Positions 9,224 through 17,769 of a stretch of 64,000 nucleotides of DNA are shown piece after piece. The first letter of the stretch is position 1; each line of letters starts with the position of its first letter. The DNA lies in assembly GCA_964518725.1 (NCBI GenBank), contig CAZFKP010000003.1, positions 39,257 to 103,256 on the forward strand, given 5' to 3'. Source of the stretch: JANRKF01 sp964518725 (lineage in GTDB: Bacteria > Pseudomonadota > Alphaproteobacteria > Rickettsiales > SXRF01). The translations under genes and the position numbers were made by a program. The notes under the pieces are model-generated. The model was not told where the DNA came from. It was given only the letters and a program-made list of their open reading frames with translations, and ran no database searches.

Positions 9224-9984
9224 ACCGAGGAATTTGTCCGGTTTTACCCTGGTAGAGTTATCGATAGTGCTGGTCATTATCGGCTTGCTGGTGGGCACAG
9301 TCGTCGTTGGCCAGACGATGATTAAGAACTACCTGCTGCGCTCCATCGTCAGCGAAAAAGAAGGGCTGGAGTCCGCCGTCAATGCCTTCAAAATGAAATA
9401 TGCCTGCCTGCCCGGAGATTGCCTGAAAGCCACCTCGTTCTTTACATCTGTTGGCAATGGCGATGGAAATGACCGGATTTTCGCACTCTATCCACACGAA
9501 GGGTTTTCTTTTTTACCCACCTCCAGCGCGCGGAGATGATTGCCCCGCTGCCCAATGTAGGCGACACCACCACCTAACCAATAACGGAAACTCCGCTTAT
9601 GTACCGGGATTTAATATTCCACAGTCGCGCTTCCCATCGGCAGGGTACACGATGCATTACGTTGATGGTAACGGCTCCTCCATCTGTAACAGCACCTCCA
9701 TTGGAGGAATGGCCTATGCGCCCAGCCAGTGTAATAAAAACATCATTAGATTTTATGGTGGTGAGGCAAATGGTGGCGGTATTACCCTTAGCGCAAGCGT
9801 CTTTGATTGTGCAACCATACGCCTGTTTGATGTCAAATATGATGACGGCAAGCCCTATACCGGCAAGGTTCAGATAGCCGAATCAAACTACATTGGCGGT
9901 GGCTGCCAAAGCGGCGGATGGCCAGATGGAGCCTATACGAATAGCGGCAATGCGTTTATTATTTTCCTGCCACTGTTTCAATAG
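9195..9984 (+). pseudogene. Type IV pilin-like (prepilin N-methylation) gene broken by two frameshifts
   Basis: The start overlaps the phoB end (MKKMPATPGRPRNLSG). A class III prepilin site follows, with GFTLVELSIVLVIIGLL cut before Phe and a +5 Glu, then VNAFKMKYACLPGD as in secreted pseudopilin-like proteins. The frame then stops at 9539. Protein-like sequence continues in a second frame (FFTHLQRAEMIAPLPNVGD, around 9511-9573) until a TAA, and then in a third frame (NSAYVPGFNIPQSRFPSAGY onward) to the stop at 9984. Adding one T to the T6 run at 9509-9514 and one base near 9570-9576 would restore a single reading frame of about 263 residues. Either the gene is decayed or the assembly has two deletions. 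Confidence 0.7.
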
Positions 9985-11155
9985 GCGCGATGAGTTCTTT
10001 CTTTGATACAGCGTAGCCGCTTTCTTCCCATATCTTCTCTAGCTCCCTTAGCTTATCGCCAAGTGCTTTCCCCTCGGTGTAGCCCCGCGCCAGCAGGTCT
10101 TTTGCCGTCACCGGGAATTCCGGCGCCTGCCACGCGGCCATGGCGGAAAACGGCGCGAGCGCCTCGGGCGATTTTCCCGAAAGCGCAACGAATAATTTGG
10201 CGGCACTCACAAACGCTTCGTTACCGATGGCGCGGATGAGTTTTCTATAATCACACGGCTCCATGGAGAGCGACATGGCACCGCAATGCCCAAGCCAGCA
10301 GGCCAGTAATTTTGACTGTTTTGAGGAGAGCTTCAGCCGCGCCGCAACGGGTGCGACATGCGCTGCATCACCCAGAAGCGCAGCAAGCTTCAGCAGCGGC
10401 TCGGCGTGCAGACGATCAAGCACGGCAACCCGCGCTGCATCCACATGAACACCGGGGAAAATCTTGTCCAACAGGCCGTGTTGCTGCATTTTGTCCAGGC
10501 AGGGATAGCTCTCATCCGCCGCCAGCAGCTTCAATAATTCCTGCGCGATACGCTCGCCGGAAAGCCGATTGATACCCTCTTTATTGGCAGCGCATGCCAC
10601 CAGCGCCGCCTCATCGAAACGGTGATTCCCGAGCGTTGCTACAAAACGAAAATAACGCAGGATACGCAAATAATCTTCCCGGATGCGCGCGGTCGGATCG
10701 CCAATAAACTTAACCGTGCGGGTGTTACAGTCAGCAAGCCCGCCGACAAAATCATAGAGCGTTCCATCCGCCGCGAGGTAGAGCGCGTTCATAGTAAAAT
10801 CCCGGCGCGCAGCATCCTCTTCCCAGCTCGTGCCGAAAGCGACTTCGGCATGGCGGCCATCGGTTGCCACATCCTTGCGAAGGGTAGTAATTTCAATGTT
10901 GCGCCCGCCAATGGCGACGGTGACGGTGCCATGCTCAATACCGGTCGGAATAGCGCGAAGCCCGGCAGCTTCAAGCAGCGCCAGCATTTGCTGCGGCCGG
11001 GCGTTGCTCGCCGCATCCAGCTCCCGCACCTCGCGACCAAGAATCGTATCGCGCACCGCACCGCCGACAAAACGCAGATCATATCCGGCGGCGGCAAAGA
11101 CCGAGGTTACGGTTTTTACTTCCGGCCAATCAAGCCATGCGGCAGCGAGCTTCAT
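9959..11155 (-). CDS. cca: CCA-adding tRNA nucleotidyltransferase / poly(A) polymerase family
   Basis: This is a class II nucleotidyltransferase-fold protein of 398 residues that most likely adds or repairs the 3' CCA of tRNAs. Motifs include RFVGGAVRDTILG (head), RRDFTMNALY, REDYLRILRYFRF and GERIAQELLKLL. The catalytic pair normally written DxD in family members reads ELD here (RELDAAS), so the first metal-binding Asp is Glu. The rest of the core is intact. The gene overlaps DUF6111 by 4 nt and its 3' end overlaps the convergent pilin-like pseudogene by 26 nt. Confidence 0.88.
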   Translation of the reverse strand: MKLAAAWLDWPEVKTVTSVFAAAGYDLRFVGGAVRDTILGREVRELDAASNARPQQMLALLEAAGLRAIPTGIEHGTVTVAIGGRNIEITTLRKDVATDGRHAEVAFGTSWEEDAARRDFTMNALYLAADGTLYDFVGGLADCNTRTVKFIGDPTARIREDYLRILRYFRFVATLGNHRFDEAALVACAANKEGINRLSGERIAQELLKLLAADESYPCLDKMQQHGLLDKIFPGVHVDAARVAVLDRLHAEPLLKLAALLGDAAHVAPVAARLKLSSKQSKLLACWLGHCGAMSLSMEPCDYRKLIRAIGNEAFVSAAKLFVALSGKSPEALAPFSAMAAWQAPEFPVTAKDLLARGYTEGKALGDKLRELEKIWEESGYAVSKKELIAPIETVAGK

Positions 11156-11424
11156 GGCTGGACGCGCCCCGGCACAATTTCACCATTTTCCATATGTGGG
11201 GGGACATAGTCGCCCTTGTTCTCGCCATGGCTGAGGCCGGTTGCGAGCAAGATCACAATGCCGAGAACTAGGCTTGTGACTACTGCCCAGAACCACGGGC
11301 CTTCGCGAAAATGCGGGGCAGGATCGCCACGCTTAAGCGCGCTGCGGCGCACATACATCATCCATACGCCATAGACCAGAAGCGGGAGCAGAACCGGCCA
11401 GAAACGAAACAGGAAAATTGCCAT
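11152..11424 (-). CDS. DUF6111 family small membrane protein
   Basis: This is a 90-residue protein with two hydrophobic segments (residues about 4-24 and 46-63) and a charged linker containing RRSALKRGDPAPHFREGPW. Short proteins of this kind are found in alphaproteobacteria next to CCA-adding enzyme genes, as here; no function is known. Its start overlaps the histidine kinase stop at a single base and its stop overlaps the cca start (ATGA), so it is probably translated with both. Confidence 0.75.
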   Translation of the reverse strand: MAIFLFRFWPVLLPLLVYGVWMMYVRRSALKRGDPAPHFREGPWFWAVVTSLVLGIVILLATGLSHGENKGDYVPPHMENGEIVPGRVQP

Positions 11425-12737
11425 TAGTCTTTCTTTCGGGGTAAGGTGATAATCACTCTAAGGCCGCGCTGCGGGCTTTCGGCGAGCACGATGCTGCCGC
11501 CATGCGCCTGTACGATATCGCGGGCGATAGTAAGCCCAAGCCCAACTCCACCCGTTTTACTGTTACGCGATGTATCGAGGCGGGTGAAGGCGCGGAACAC
11601 TTCTTCACGCATATCTTCGGGGATGCCCTTCCCTTCATCATCCACCACAATACGCACTGCGCCCGCATCACCCATGTAGGTCATCTGCGCGCACTTGCCA
11701 TAACGCAGGGCATTGTCGAGCACGTTGGTGAGCACGCGGCGGAATGCCATGGGGCGTAGCTCCAGCTCCAACGGCTCGCACGGCACGTAGCTCACAGGGT
11801 GGCCAGCGCGCACATAATCGGCAACAACATCCGCAAGCAACCCCTGCAAGGCGACCGGCACAGCATCTTCACCGCCTTCGCCACGGGCGAAATCAAGATA
11901 TTCGGTAATCATATATTCCATCTGCTGGACATCATCGCCAAGCTCGCGTGCCACGTCGCCATCCCCGATCATCGCAAGCTGCAGCTTGATGCGGGTAAGC
12001 GGTGTACGCAAATCATGCGAGATGCCGGAAAGCATGTCGGTACGGGTACGGATCTGGCGCTTGATCCGTTCACGCATGGTGATAAACGCCCGCGCCGCCA
12101 TCCGCACTTCGGTCGCGCCCTGCGGCCGGAAATCCGGCATATCGATACCCCGGCCAAAACTATCCGCCGCCTGCGCCAACCGGCTGATCGGTCGCAGCTG
12201 GTTACGCAGGAAGAAAATCGCAATCATCAGGAAGAGCCCGGATGAACCAACCATCCACAACAGGAATATATTGGTCGTCGGGCTCTCCAGGCGTTTGGCG
12301 GTTGTTTGAATATTGAGCACCTGGCCGGCAAGCCTGATCCGCACGTCAATGGTATCGGCACCGGCAATGCGGCGCACAGTGAACGGCTCGCGGATTTTCT
12401 GCCTGAGGAATGCTTGGTAGGTGGCGAACTCACCCGTCGCAAGGCGCGGATCAAACGCCGACTCAGCCATCAACGTTACATCCAGCCGAGTCGCCGCTTC
12501 AAAATCATGCACCACCTGCGATTTTTGTTTAGCCGGCGCATCCCGCAGCTGGCCAACCAGATACGCCGTCTCACCCGCAAGCGCGCTGGACATGTAGCGC
12601 GTGACGCTTTGCCAGTGGCGATCATAAAATACATAGGCCATCAGCACCTGGATCAGGATTGTCGGCACCACTAGGATCAGCAGCGACCGTCCGAACAGGC
12701 TTTTAGGAAGAAAGCGCTTAATCCACATAAAGAACAT
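11424..12737 (-). CDS. EnvZ-like membrane sensor histidine kinase
   Basis: This is a two-component sensor with an N-terminal membrane segment (LLILVVPTILIQVLMAYVF), a periplasmic loop of about 125 residues, a second membrane segment, a HAMP linker (RPISRLAQAADSFGRG) and a kinase core. The H-box is GISHDLRTPLTRIK, the N-box NVLDNALRYG, with DEGKGIPE and GVGLGLTIA. The start at 12737 (MFFMWIKRF) or 12728 overlaps the end of the response regulator gene, so the pair is one operon. The arrangement matches OmpR/EnvZ, although the signal is unknown. About 437 residues. Confidence 0.88.
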   Translation of the reverse strand: MFFMWIKRFLPKSLFGRSLLILVVPTILIQVLMAYVFYDRHWQSVTRYMSSALAGETAYLVGQLRDAPAKQKSQVVHDFEAATRLDVTLMAESAFDPRLATGEFATYQAFLRQKIREPFTVRRIAGADTIDVRIRLAGQVLNIQTTAKRLESPTTNIFLLWMVGSSGLFLMIAIFFLRNQLRPISRLAQAADSFGRGIDMPDFRPQGATEVRMAARAFITMRERIKRQIRTRTDMLSGISHDLRTPLTRIKLQLAMIGDGDVARELGDDVQQMEYMITEYLDFARGEGGEDAVPVALQGLLADVVADYVRAGHPVSYVPCEPLELELRPMAFRRVLTNVLDNALRYGKCAQMTYMGDAGAVRIVVDDEGKGIPEDMREEVFRAFTRLDTSRNSKTGGVGLGLTIARDIVQAHGGSIVLAESPQRGLRVIITLPRKKD

Positions 12738-13404
12738 ACCCCGCACCACGCACCGTCTGCAAATAGGCTGGCCGACCCTCGTTACTTTCGATTTTCTTAC
12801 GCAGGCGCGACATCTGAACATCCACGCTGCGCTCGTTGCTGCCTTCGGGCAGGAGCCGCGCCAGCGCTTCCCGCGTTACCGGCTTCGAGGCGTTCGCCGC
12901 TAGCATCCTGAGAAGTTCGGTTTCGCTGGAGGTAAGGTTGACGACATCCGCGCCGCGCCGCAACTGGCCGGATGCAACATCAAAACGGTATTCTCCAAAA
13001 CCCAACCACTTATTTCGCTCTTTCTGCTCACCGGTACGGCGAAGGATCGCACGGATACGCAGCACCAGCTCATGCGGCTCAAACGGCTTGCTCAGGTAAT
13101 CTTCCGCGCCCACCTCCAGGCCGGCGATCCGATCCGTTGCCTCGCCCAACGCCGAAAGCATCAGTACCGGGGTGGCAACATCTTCCTGTTTCAACCACTG
13201 TGTGCCGGTCTGACCCGGCATCATCACGTCGAGGATCATCAGGTCGAACACGAACCAGCGGTGAAGGCTCCGGGCAGCGTCCGTATCGCCTGCCACGGTG
13301 ACGATAAACCCCTGCTCCCCCAGATAGCGCTTGAGCAAATTGCGGAGGCGGTCATCATCATCCACCACCAGAATATGCGGTTTTTCCTGCCAGGCCTGTT
13401 TCAT
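12718..13404 (-). CDS. OmpR-type response regulator
   Basis: This 228-residue regulator has an acidic pocket (VVDDDD), the phospho-acceptor Asp59 in LMILDVMMPGQTG, Lys in DYLSKPFEPHE, then a winged-helix output domain (LTSSETELLRMLAANASKPVTRE and VDVQMSRLRKKIES). The ATG at 13404 is chosen because the receiver domain starts soon after it (MKQAWQEKPHILVVDDD) and it overlaps the Smr gene stop by 4 nt. Its 3' end overlaps the cognate kinase. It probably controls envelope genes, but no target site is visible here. Confidence 0.9.
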   Translation of the reverse strand: MKQAWQEKPHILVVDDDDRLRNLLKRYLGEQGFIVTVAGDTDAARSLHRWFVFDLMILDVMMPGQTGTQWLKQEDVATPVLMLSALGEATDRIAGLEVGAEDYLSKPFEPHELVLRIRAILRRTGEQKERNKWLGFGEYRFDVASGQLRRGADVVNLTSSETELLRMLAANASKPVTREALARLLPEGSNERSVDVQMSRLRKKIESNEGRPAYLQTVRGAGYVLYVD

Positions 13405-13895
13405 GATTTTCTTCGCTTGAGTAATAGGTAGAGCGCTCCGTCGCCGCCATGTTTGGGTTGTGCTGAGGATACCATAAGGATCATCCGGCTCAACTGTGAA
13501 AATGCGAGCCAGCGCGGCACCTCCTGCTGCAGCCGGCCTTCTTCCCTGCCGCCCTTGCCGGTAATGACGAGCACACAACGTTTGCGGGCATGATAGCTTG
13601 TTTCGACAAACTCCTGCAATTGCTGGTGCGCGACATCCAGCGTCATGCCGTGCAGGTCAAGCCGCGCCTCTATTTTATATTCTCCCCGCCTCACCCTCGC
13701 CATCGTCGGCGTATCCACCCCCACCTTCGCCGGAGGGGGTGAAACAGGCATTACCGCTCGCCGCTTCACGGGTGATGCTGGCGGCGATGGCGGCAGCGCG
13801 CTGTCTTGCACAACCGTCTTATTAAGCGGCGTCACGTCGCGCATGGCAGCTTTGAGCAGCGCCTTTTCCTCATCGGTCAGCGTGCGCCTGGCCAT
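13401..13895 (-). CDS. Smr/MutS2 C-terminal domain protein
   Basis: This is a 164-residue protein with a charged, Pro-rich N-terminal half and a C-terminal Smr domain. The domain shows LDLHGMTLDVAHQQL, CVLVITGKGG and AQPKHGGDGALYLLLKR. Smr domains can nick nucleic acids or bind RNA; the cellular role of stand-alone alphaproteobacterial Smr proteins is unclear. The gene lies between mltA (stop codon directly abutting) and the response regulator (4-nt overlap) and belongs to a long minus-strand operon that is conserved near alphaproteobacterial origins. Confidence 0.9.
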   Translation of the reverse strand: MARRTLTDEEKALLKAAMRDVTPLNKTVVQDSALPPSPPASPVKRRAVMPVSPPPAKVGVDTPTMARVRRGEYKIEARLDLHGMTLDVAHQQLQEFVETSYHARKRCVLVITGKGGREEGRLQQEVPRWLAFSQLSRMILMVSSAQPKHGGDGALYLLLKRRKS

Positions 13896-14966
13896 TTACT
13901 CTTTCGGCAACAGCAGTGCATATTGCCCTTGCTGCTTCATGAACCCCGCCAGATATTCAGCCTCCTGCCCATGGCCGAAAAACACATCGCCGCGCACCGG
14001 TTTGCGAATCGCGCCCCCCGTATCCTGCGCCACCATCAGGCGCTGGAACGGATGCGAAGGCACACCGGGTAAATCCGGCAGCGTTGTTTCGAGATACAGC
14101 GGCAAGCCGTAGGGAATATATTTATTATCCACCGCCAGCGTACGTTTTGCCGTGAGCGGCGCAGCGATCGCGCCAACAACGTCGAGCGTGTCCTGCCGCT
14201 TGAAAAACACATAGGAAGGGTTTTTCTGCATCATCTCAAAGGCTCTGCTCTTGTGATCGTATAGCCATTGGCGGATCGTGAAGAAATTAATTTTGTCTTT
14301 TGGCAGCAACCCCTCATCGGCCATGAGCTTTCCGAGCGTTACATAGGGGTGGCCGTTCTGGTCAGCATAGGCGGCGATGAACTCTCTGCCATTATTCAAC
14401 CGAATGCGTCCGCTTCCCTGAATGTGCATGAAAAACAGCATTACCGGATCATCCACCCAGGCGATTTCAAGCCCCTTCCCCGCGAGCGCCCCGCGATCAA
14501 TTTCTTCCCGGGTAAGGTACGGCTTCTTACCTGCAAGCCCCGCAGGCGGTGCATAGACAGGGTAGATAAAATCTCCGTGCTTCTTCACGCTGCCATAAAG
14601 CAGCGGCTCATAGTACCCAGTGAACAGGCCGCGCTCCGAGCCATTGTTGGCAATGCGGTAGGGCGTGAAATTTTCTTCGAAGAACTGTTTAGCCGAAGCA
14701 GCGTGTTCGGATTTTTCGCACAAGTGCTCCCAGGTGGCAGCAGAGATTGCAATGCCGCTGCCCTTGGTTGCCGGGCGAGGTTTTGCTGCAAGAATCGCAC
14801 AGGATTTCCTGAATGCGGCGAGCGCTTCGGCGTGGTTGTCGTTTTCCCAACCGGCAAGGTCGGCAAAGGTGATTTCACGGGACTCAAAATGATCCGAGCG
14901 CTCAAACATGCCGCAACCAGAAAGCAGCAATATGGCGGCGATCGGGAAAAAACACCGCCAACTCAT
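13896..14966 (-). CDS. mltA: Membrane-bound lytic murein transglycosylase A
   Basis: MltA cleaves peptidoglycan glycan strands to form 1,6-anhydro products. The 356-residue precursor has a lipoprotein signal (ILLLSGC, lipidated Cys18), so it should be anchored in the outer membrane. The MltA domain has FTGYYEPLLYGS and MHIQGSGRIRLNNG; the C-terminal 3D domain has VAQDTGGAIRKPVRGDVFFG with the family's catalytic Asp. The stop directly precedes the Smr gene start and the gene overlaps the Tim44-like gene by 4 nt. Confidence 0.93.
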   Translation of the reverse strand: MSWRCFFPIAAILLLSGCGMFERSDHFESREITFADLAGWENDNHAEALAAFRKSCAILAAKPRPATKGSGIAISAATWEHLCEKSEHAASAKQFFEENFTPYRIANNGSERGLFTGYYEPLLYGSVKKHGDFIYPVYAPPAGLAGKKPYLTREEIDRGALAGKGLEIAWVDDPVMLFFMHIQGSGRIRLNNGREFIAAYADQNGHPYVTLGKLMADEGLLPKDKINFFTIRQWLYDHKSRAFEMMQKNPSYVFFKRQDTLDVVGAIAAPLTAKRTLAVDNKYIPYGLPLYLETTLPDLPGVPSHPFQRLMVAQDTGGAIRKPVRGDVFFGHGQEAEYLAGFMKQQGQYALLLPKE

Positions 14967-15646
14967 GTTTCAATAATTTTCCAATTGGGGTTCTTGTTCG
15001 ACACGTCGCGCTCGAATACCCATTCATCGTCCATCGGATGGGCTTCGGAGGCATCGCCTTCGACGATCTTACCCTCCGCATCCTTCACCACCGCAACCTG
15101 CTCAGTATCGAACTTCACCGCCAACCGTGCCCGAGTGCCCATAAGCGTTGCCTCAACAATGTCTTTAGCCTTGACCGATACCAGCGTGATTTCCGTTTTG
15201 TTGGGAACGGAGTCGCGCGCGCTGATTTCACGTGCGAATGTCTCATACAATGGTTTATCCAGCAACATCTCAAGGGTCTTTTGGTCGCCCTTGGCAAACG
15301 CATCAAATACCATTTCATACGCCATTTTTGCGCCCTGCAGGAATCCTGTGGCAGTGAATTGTGTGTCAACTTTCTTAATATCGGCCAGGGTCGCAGCGAC
15401 CGCCCGGTCGGACAACGCCTGCAGATATACGTCGGTCTCGTCCGCCGGTTTTTGCTTTAATGCCTTGCCGCTGATTTGCACAACCGACTCATTATCCCGC
15501 GCAGAATCACGCTCCAGGGGCTCACGCTTGAAGAACTGCTGATTTTCTTCACCGGTTTTCTGCCCAAGGACGCTGCGTAGCCTGAGTAAGATAAAACCAG
15601 CAATCAGCGCCAGAATAACAATGTCTGCATAGGGAAAATGATCCAT
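14963..15646 (-). CDS. Tim44/TimA-like domain inner membrane protein
   Basis: This is about 227 residues with an N-terminal membrane anchor (YADIVILALIAGFILLRLRS), a charged linker and a C-terminal Tim44-like domain. The domain contains FLQGAKMAYEMVFDAFAKGD and an EWVFERDV end. Bacterial Tim44-like proteins occur in alphaproteobacteria beside secB, as here; a role in membrane protein handling is inferred from mitochondrial Tim44. ATG at 15646 is preferred because AGGTGG lies just upstream; ATG at 15658 is possible. It is divergent from secB across about 96 nt. Confidence 0.82.
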   Translation of the reverse strand: MDHFPYADIVILALIAGFILLRLRSVLGQKTGEENQQFFKREPLERDSARDNESVVQISGKALKQKPADETDVYLQALSDRAVAATLADIKKVDTQFTATGFLQGAKMAYEMVFDAFAKGDQKTLEMLLDKPLYETFAREISARDSVPNKTEITLVSVKAKDIVEATLMGTRARLAVKFDTEQVAVVKDAEGKIVEGDASEAHPMDDEWVFERDVSNKNPNWKIIET

Positions 15647-15742
15647 AACCACCTGCATTTTTAAATAAATGATGACCTTCTGGCGTTTTTTGTATATGGG
15701 TATTCGCCTTCGCACAACCTCTAGTGAAACAGGACTCACCTC

Positions 15743-16207
15743 ATGGCCGAGCAAGAACAACCCGCAAATGCCACTCCCTCGATGCAAATCCGTACACAAT
15801 ATGTTAAAGATCTGTCGTTCGAGAACCCGCATGCGCCACAGAGCCTGTTTGCCAATACGCAGCGCCCAACCATTGATGTCGGCGTCGACTTGAAAGCGCA
15901 AAAACTGCAGGATGACGTCTATGAGGTGTTGGTAATGCTTTCTGCGCGCGCATCAGCTGAAAGCAACACGATGTTCCTTGTCGAGCTTGCCTACGCTGGC
16001 GTGTTTCAGGTGACCAACATTCCGGAAGAACATTTGGAGAGGATTCTGCTGGTTGACGCTCCGTTTTTGCTGTTTCCGTTCTTGCGCCGGGTTATTTCCG
16101 ATGTCACACGTGATGGCGGGTTTCCGCCACTAATGCTTGATCCCATTGATTTTCAACAATTATATGCGCGCAATCGCCAGCGCGCCGGTGAACCAACCAC
16201 CAATTGA
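15743..16207 (+). CDS. secB: Protein-export chaperone SecB
   Basis: SecB is a homotetrameric chaperone that holds precursors unfolded and passes them to SecA. The 154-residue length is typical. Family motifs: QYVKDLSFENPHAP, VYEVLVMLSARA, LVELAYAGVFQV, EEHLERILLVDAPFLLFPF and GGFPPLMLDPIDF. It is divergent from the Tim44-like gene. Its position in the dnaQ-secB-Tim44 group matches the neighbourhood of the Caulobacter origin. secA lies about 12 kb away in this window. Confidence 0.96.
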   Translation: MAEQEQPANATPSMQIRTQYVKDLSFENPHAPQSLFANTQRPTIDVGVDLKAQKLQDDVYEVLVMLSARASAESNTMFLVELAYAGVFQVTNIPEEHLERILLVDAPFLLFPFLRRVISDVTRDGGFPPLMLDPIDFQQLYARNRQRAGEPTTN

Positions 16208-16363
16208 TGTGGCTTTTCGGCATCAGTGCGATAAATTCATAGGTAGATTCGCAGCGATTTCCCGGGGAATATGAGGTAATATATTGATACACATATATAT
16301 ATCGCCACACCATACTACCCCGCTCCCGGCAAAATTGGGGATTGCGTTACCGACGGTTTTGAA

Positions 16364-16391
16364 TTAGTTTCGCAAATCAGAATGTTATACT
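16364..16391 (+). promoter_or_regulatory. Putative sigma70-type promoter of the OmpA-domain gene
   Basis: TATACT at 16386-16391 is a good -10 box, and TTAGTT at 16364-16369 is a fair -35 box with 16 nt between. Transcription would begin about 40 nt upstream of the OmpA-domain gene, whose start is preceded by ATAAGGA. The rest of the 226-nt gap after secB is AT-rich; it holds a TTCCCGGGGAA palindrome near 16259 but no gene. Confidence 0.4.
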
Positions 16392-16433
16392 TCGTTCGCT
16401 GGAAAAACTAACTACTTTATAAGGACAACGCCC

Positions 16434-17015
16434 ATGATTAACGTTAAAAATATTACGAAGCTTGCACTGATTGGTGCGCTGATTGCACCTGCTGCATTTG
16501 CTGACGGCTACCCACGCGTCGTGGTAAATAGCGACGCTAACATCGTTCGCAACACCTTCAACAACTGTGTTGTATCGACCTTCACCTCGGCCAACGATGA
16601 GTGCACCGGCCAGATGGGGAAACCAGACCTGCGTAACCTGTCGAAAGAGTGGCGCAACGTTTACTTCGATTTCAACAAATCGACCCTGAACGCGAAAGAA
16701 AAAGCGAAACTCGACGAATTGAGCAAAATCATCGTTTCTTCGAAAGAAGTCGAGAACGTTGACCTGACCGGCTATGCTGACGTTGTTGGCAACGCCTCGT
16801 ACAACAAACGCCTGTCGCTGAAACGCGCTCAGACCGTTAAGTCGTACCTCGCAACCAAAGGCCTGAAAACCCGTAAGGTAAAAGTTGAGGCTCTCGGCGA
16901 AAGCAAACCTGTGACCAATTGCGGTTACACCGATGGCGTGAAGGCAACGGCAGAGCAAATCTCCTGCCTGTCTGAAGACCGTCGCGTTGAAATCTTCCTC
17001 AACTTCGTGAAATAA
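16434..17015 (+). CDS. OmpA-domain periplasmic/outer membrane protein
   Basis: The 193-residue precursor has a signal peptide (LALIGALIAPAAFA, cut about residue 23) and a short cysteine-containing N-terminal part. An OmpA-like peptidoglycan-binding domain follows, with VYFDFNKSTLNAKEKAKLDE, VDLTGYADVVGN and NKRLSLKRAQTVKSYL, and SEDRRVEIFL at the end. There is no room for a beta barrel, so it is a small OmpA C-domain protein that may tether the outer membrane to peptidoglycan or act in the periplasm. A strong UUCG terminator follows. Codon use is biased to a few codons, which suggests high expression. Confidence 0.88.
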   Translation: MINVKNITKLALIGALIAPAAFADGYPRVVVNSDANIVRNTFNNCVVSTFTSANDECTGQMGKPDLRNLSKEWRNVYFDFNKSTLNAKEKAKLDELSKIIVSSKEVENVDLTGYADVVGNASYNKRLSLKRAQTVKSYLATKGLKTRKVKVEALGESKPVTNCGYTDGVKATAEQISCLSEDRRVEIFLNFVK

Positions 17016-17033
17016 GAAGCTGCAGGAACAACG

Positions 17034-17066
17034 AAAAAAGGGCTCTCTTCGGAGAGCCCTTTTTTA
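17034..17066 (+). terminator. Bidirectional intrinsic terminator with UUCG tetraloop
   Basis: A perfect 8-bp stem (GGGCTCTC, 17040-17047; GAGAGCCC, 17052-17059) encloses the loop TTCG. Seven T follow on the + strand and six A precede it. The hairpin can stop both the OmpA-domain transcript (+) and the dnaQ transcript (-), which converge here. Confidence 0.93.
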
Positions 17067-17085
17067 TTGCCCGGAACACGATAGA

Positions 17086-17769
17086 TCAGGCTGCTTCCCA
17101 CAGCGGGTTCTTGAGTTTTGCAAGCATTGTAGCGTGTGCTTCCTGTTCTTCTGGGCTAACCGGGAAAGCCCTTGGAGGAAGCGCGATATCATTTTGCTCA
17201 GCCACCATAGGCCGCCCAACGTCTGGCGCCGCGACATCCAGACTGATGGTCACCTGCCTGCCGCCCAAAAGCTCGAGATACACATCCGCCAGCAGCTCAG
17301 CATCCAACAGCGCGCCATGTTTTTCGCGCCCGCTTAAATCGATCGAAAAGCGCTTGCACAATGCATCCAGGCTTGCCGGAGATCCGGGGAATTTTTTGCG
17401 GGCAATCAGCACCGTATCCAGCGCGCGCTCCATTGGAATGGCGGAGTAGCCAAGCTGTGAGAGTTCAAAATTGATGAACTTCATATCAAATGCCGCATTA
17501 TGGATGACCAGCGGAGCATCTGCGATAAACTCCAGGAAATCCTCGACCTTCTCTGCAAAGATCGGTTTATCCTTCAAAAAATTCGTAGAAATCCCATGCA
17601 CCCGTACCGCTTCCTCCGGAACGTCGCGCCCCGGGTTGAGGTAGGTGTGAAACACCTTGCCGCTACGCAAGCCATCTTGCAACTCAACGCAACCGATTTC
17701 AATAACCCGGTGCCCGCCCGAAGGATCAAGCCCGGTCGTTTCAGTATCGAGTACGATTTCACGTTTCAT
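17086..17769 (-). CDS. dnaQ: DNA polymerase III epsilon subunit (3'-5' proofreading exonuclease)
   Basis: This is a DEDDh exonuclease of the replicative polymerase core. Exo I is IVLDTETTGLDP (Asp7, Glu9), Exo II is VIHNAAFDMKFINFEL, and Exo III is EKHGALLDAELLADVYLEL. The 227-residue length fits the family. It overlaps coaE by 11 nt and belongs to the ppsR-aroE-coaE-dnaQ run that is transcribed away from the predicted origin, a conserved alphaproteobacterial arrangement. A bidirectional terminator lies at its 3' end. Confidence 0.97.
   Translation of the reverse strand: MKREIVLDTETTGLDPSGGHRVIEIGCVELQDGLRSGKVFHTYLNPGRDVPEEAVRVHGISTNFLKDKPIFAEKVEDFLEFIADAPLVIHNAAFDMKFINFELSQLGYSAIPMERALDTVLIARKKFPGSPASLDALCKRFSIDLSGREKHGALLDAELLADVYLELLGGRQVTISLDVAAPDVGRPMVAEQNDIALPPRAFPVSPEEQEAHATMLAKLKNPLWEAA

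Noticed and set aside
16208..16433. Candidate riboswitch or small RNA before the OmpA-domain gene
   Set aside because: Only an 11-nt palindrome (TTCCCGGGGAA) and AT-rich sequence; no extended stems were found.
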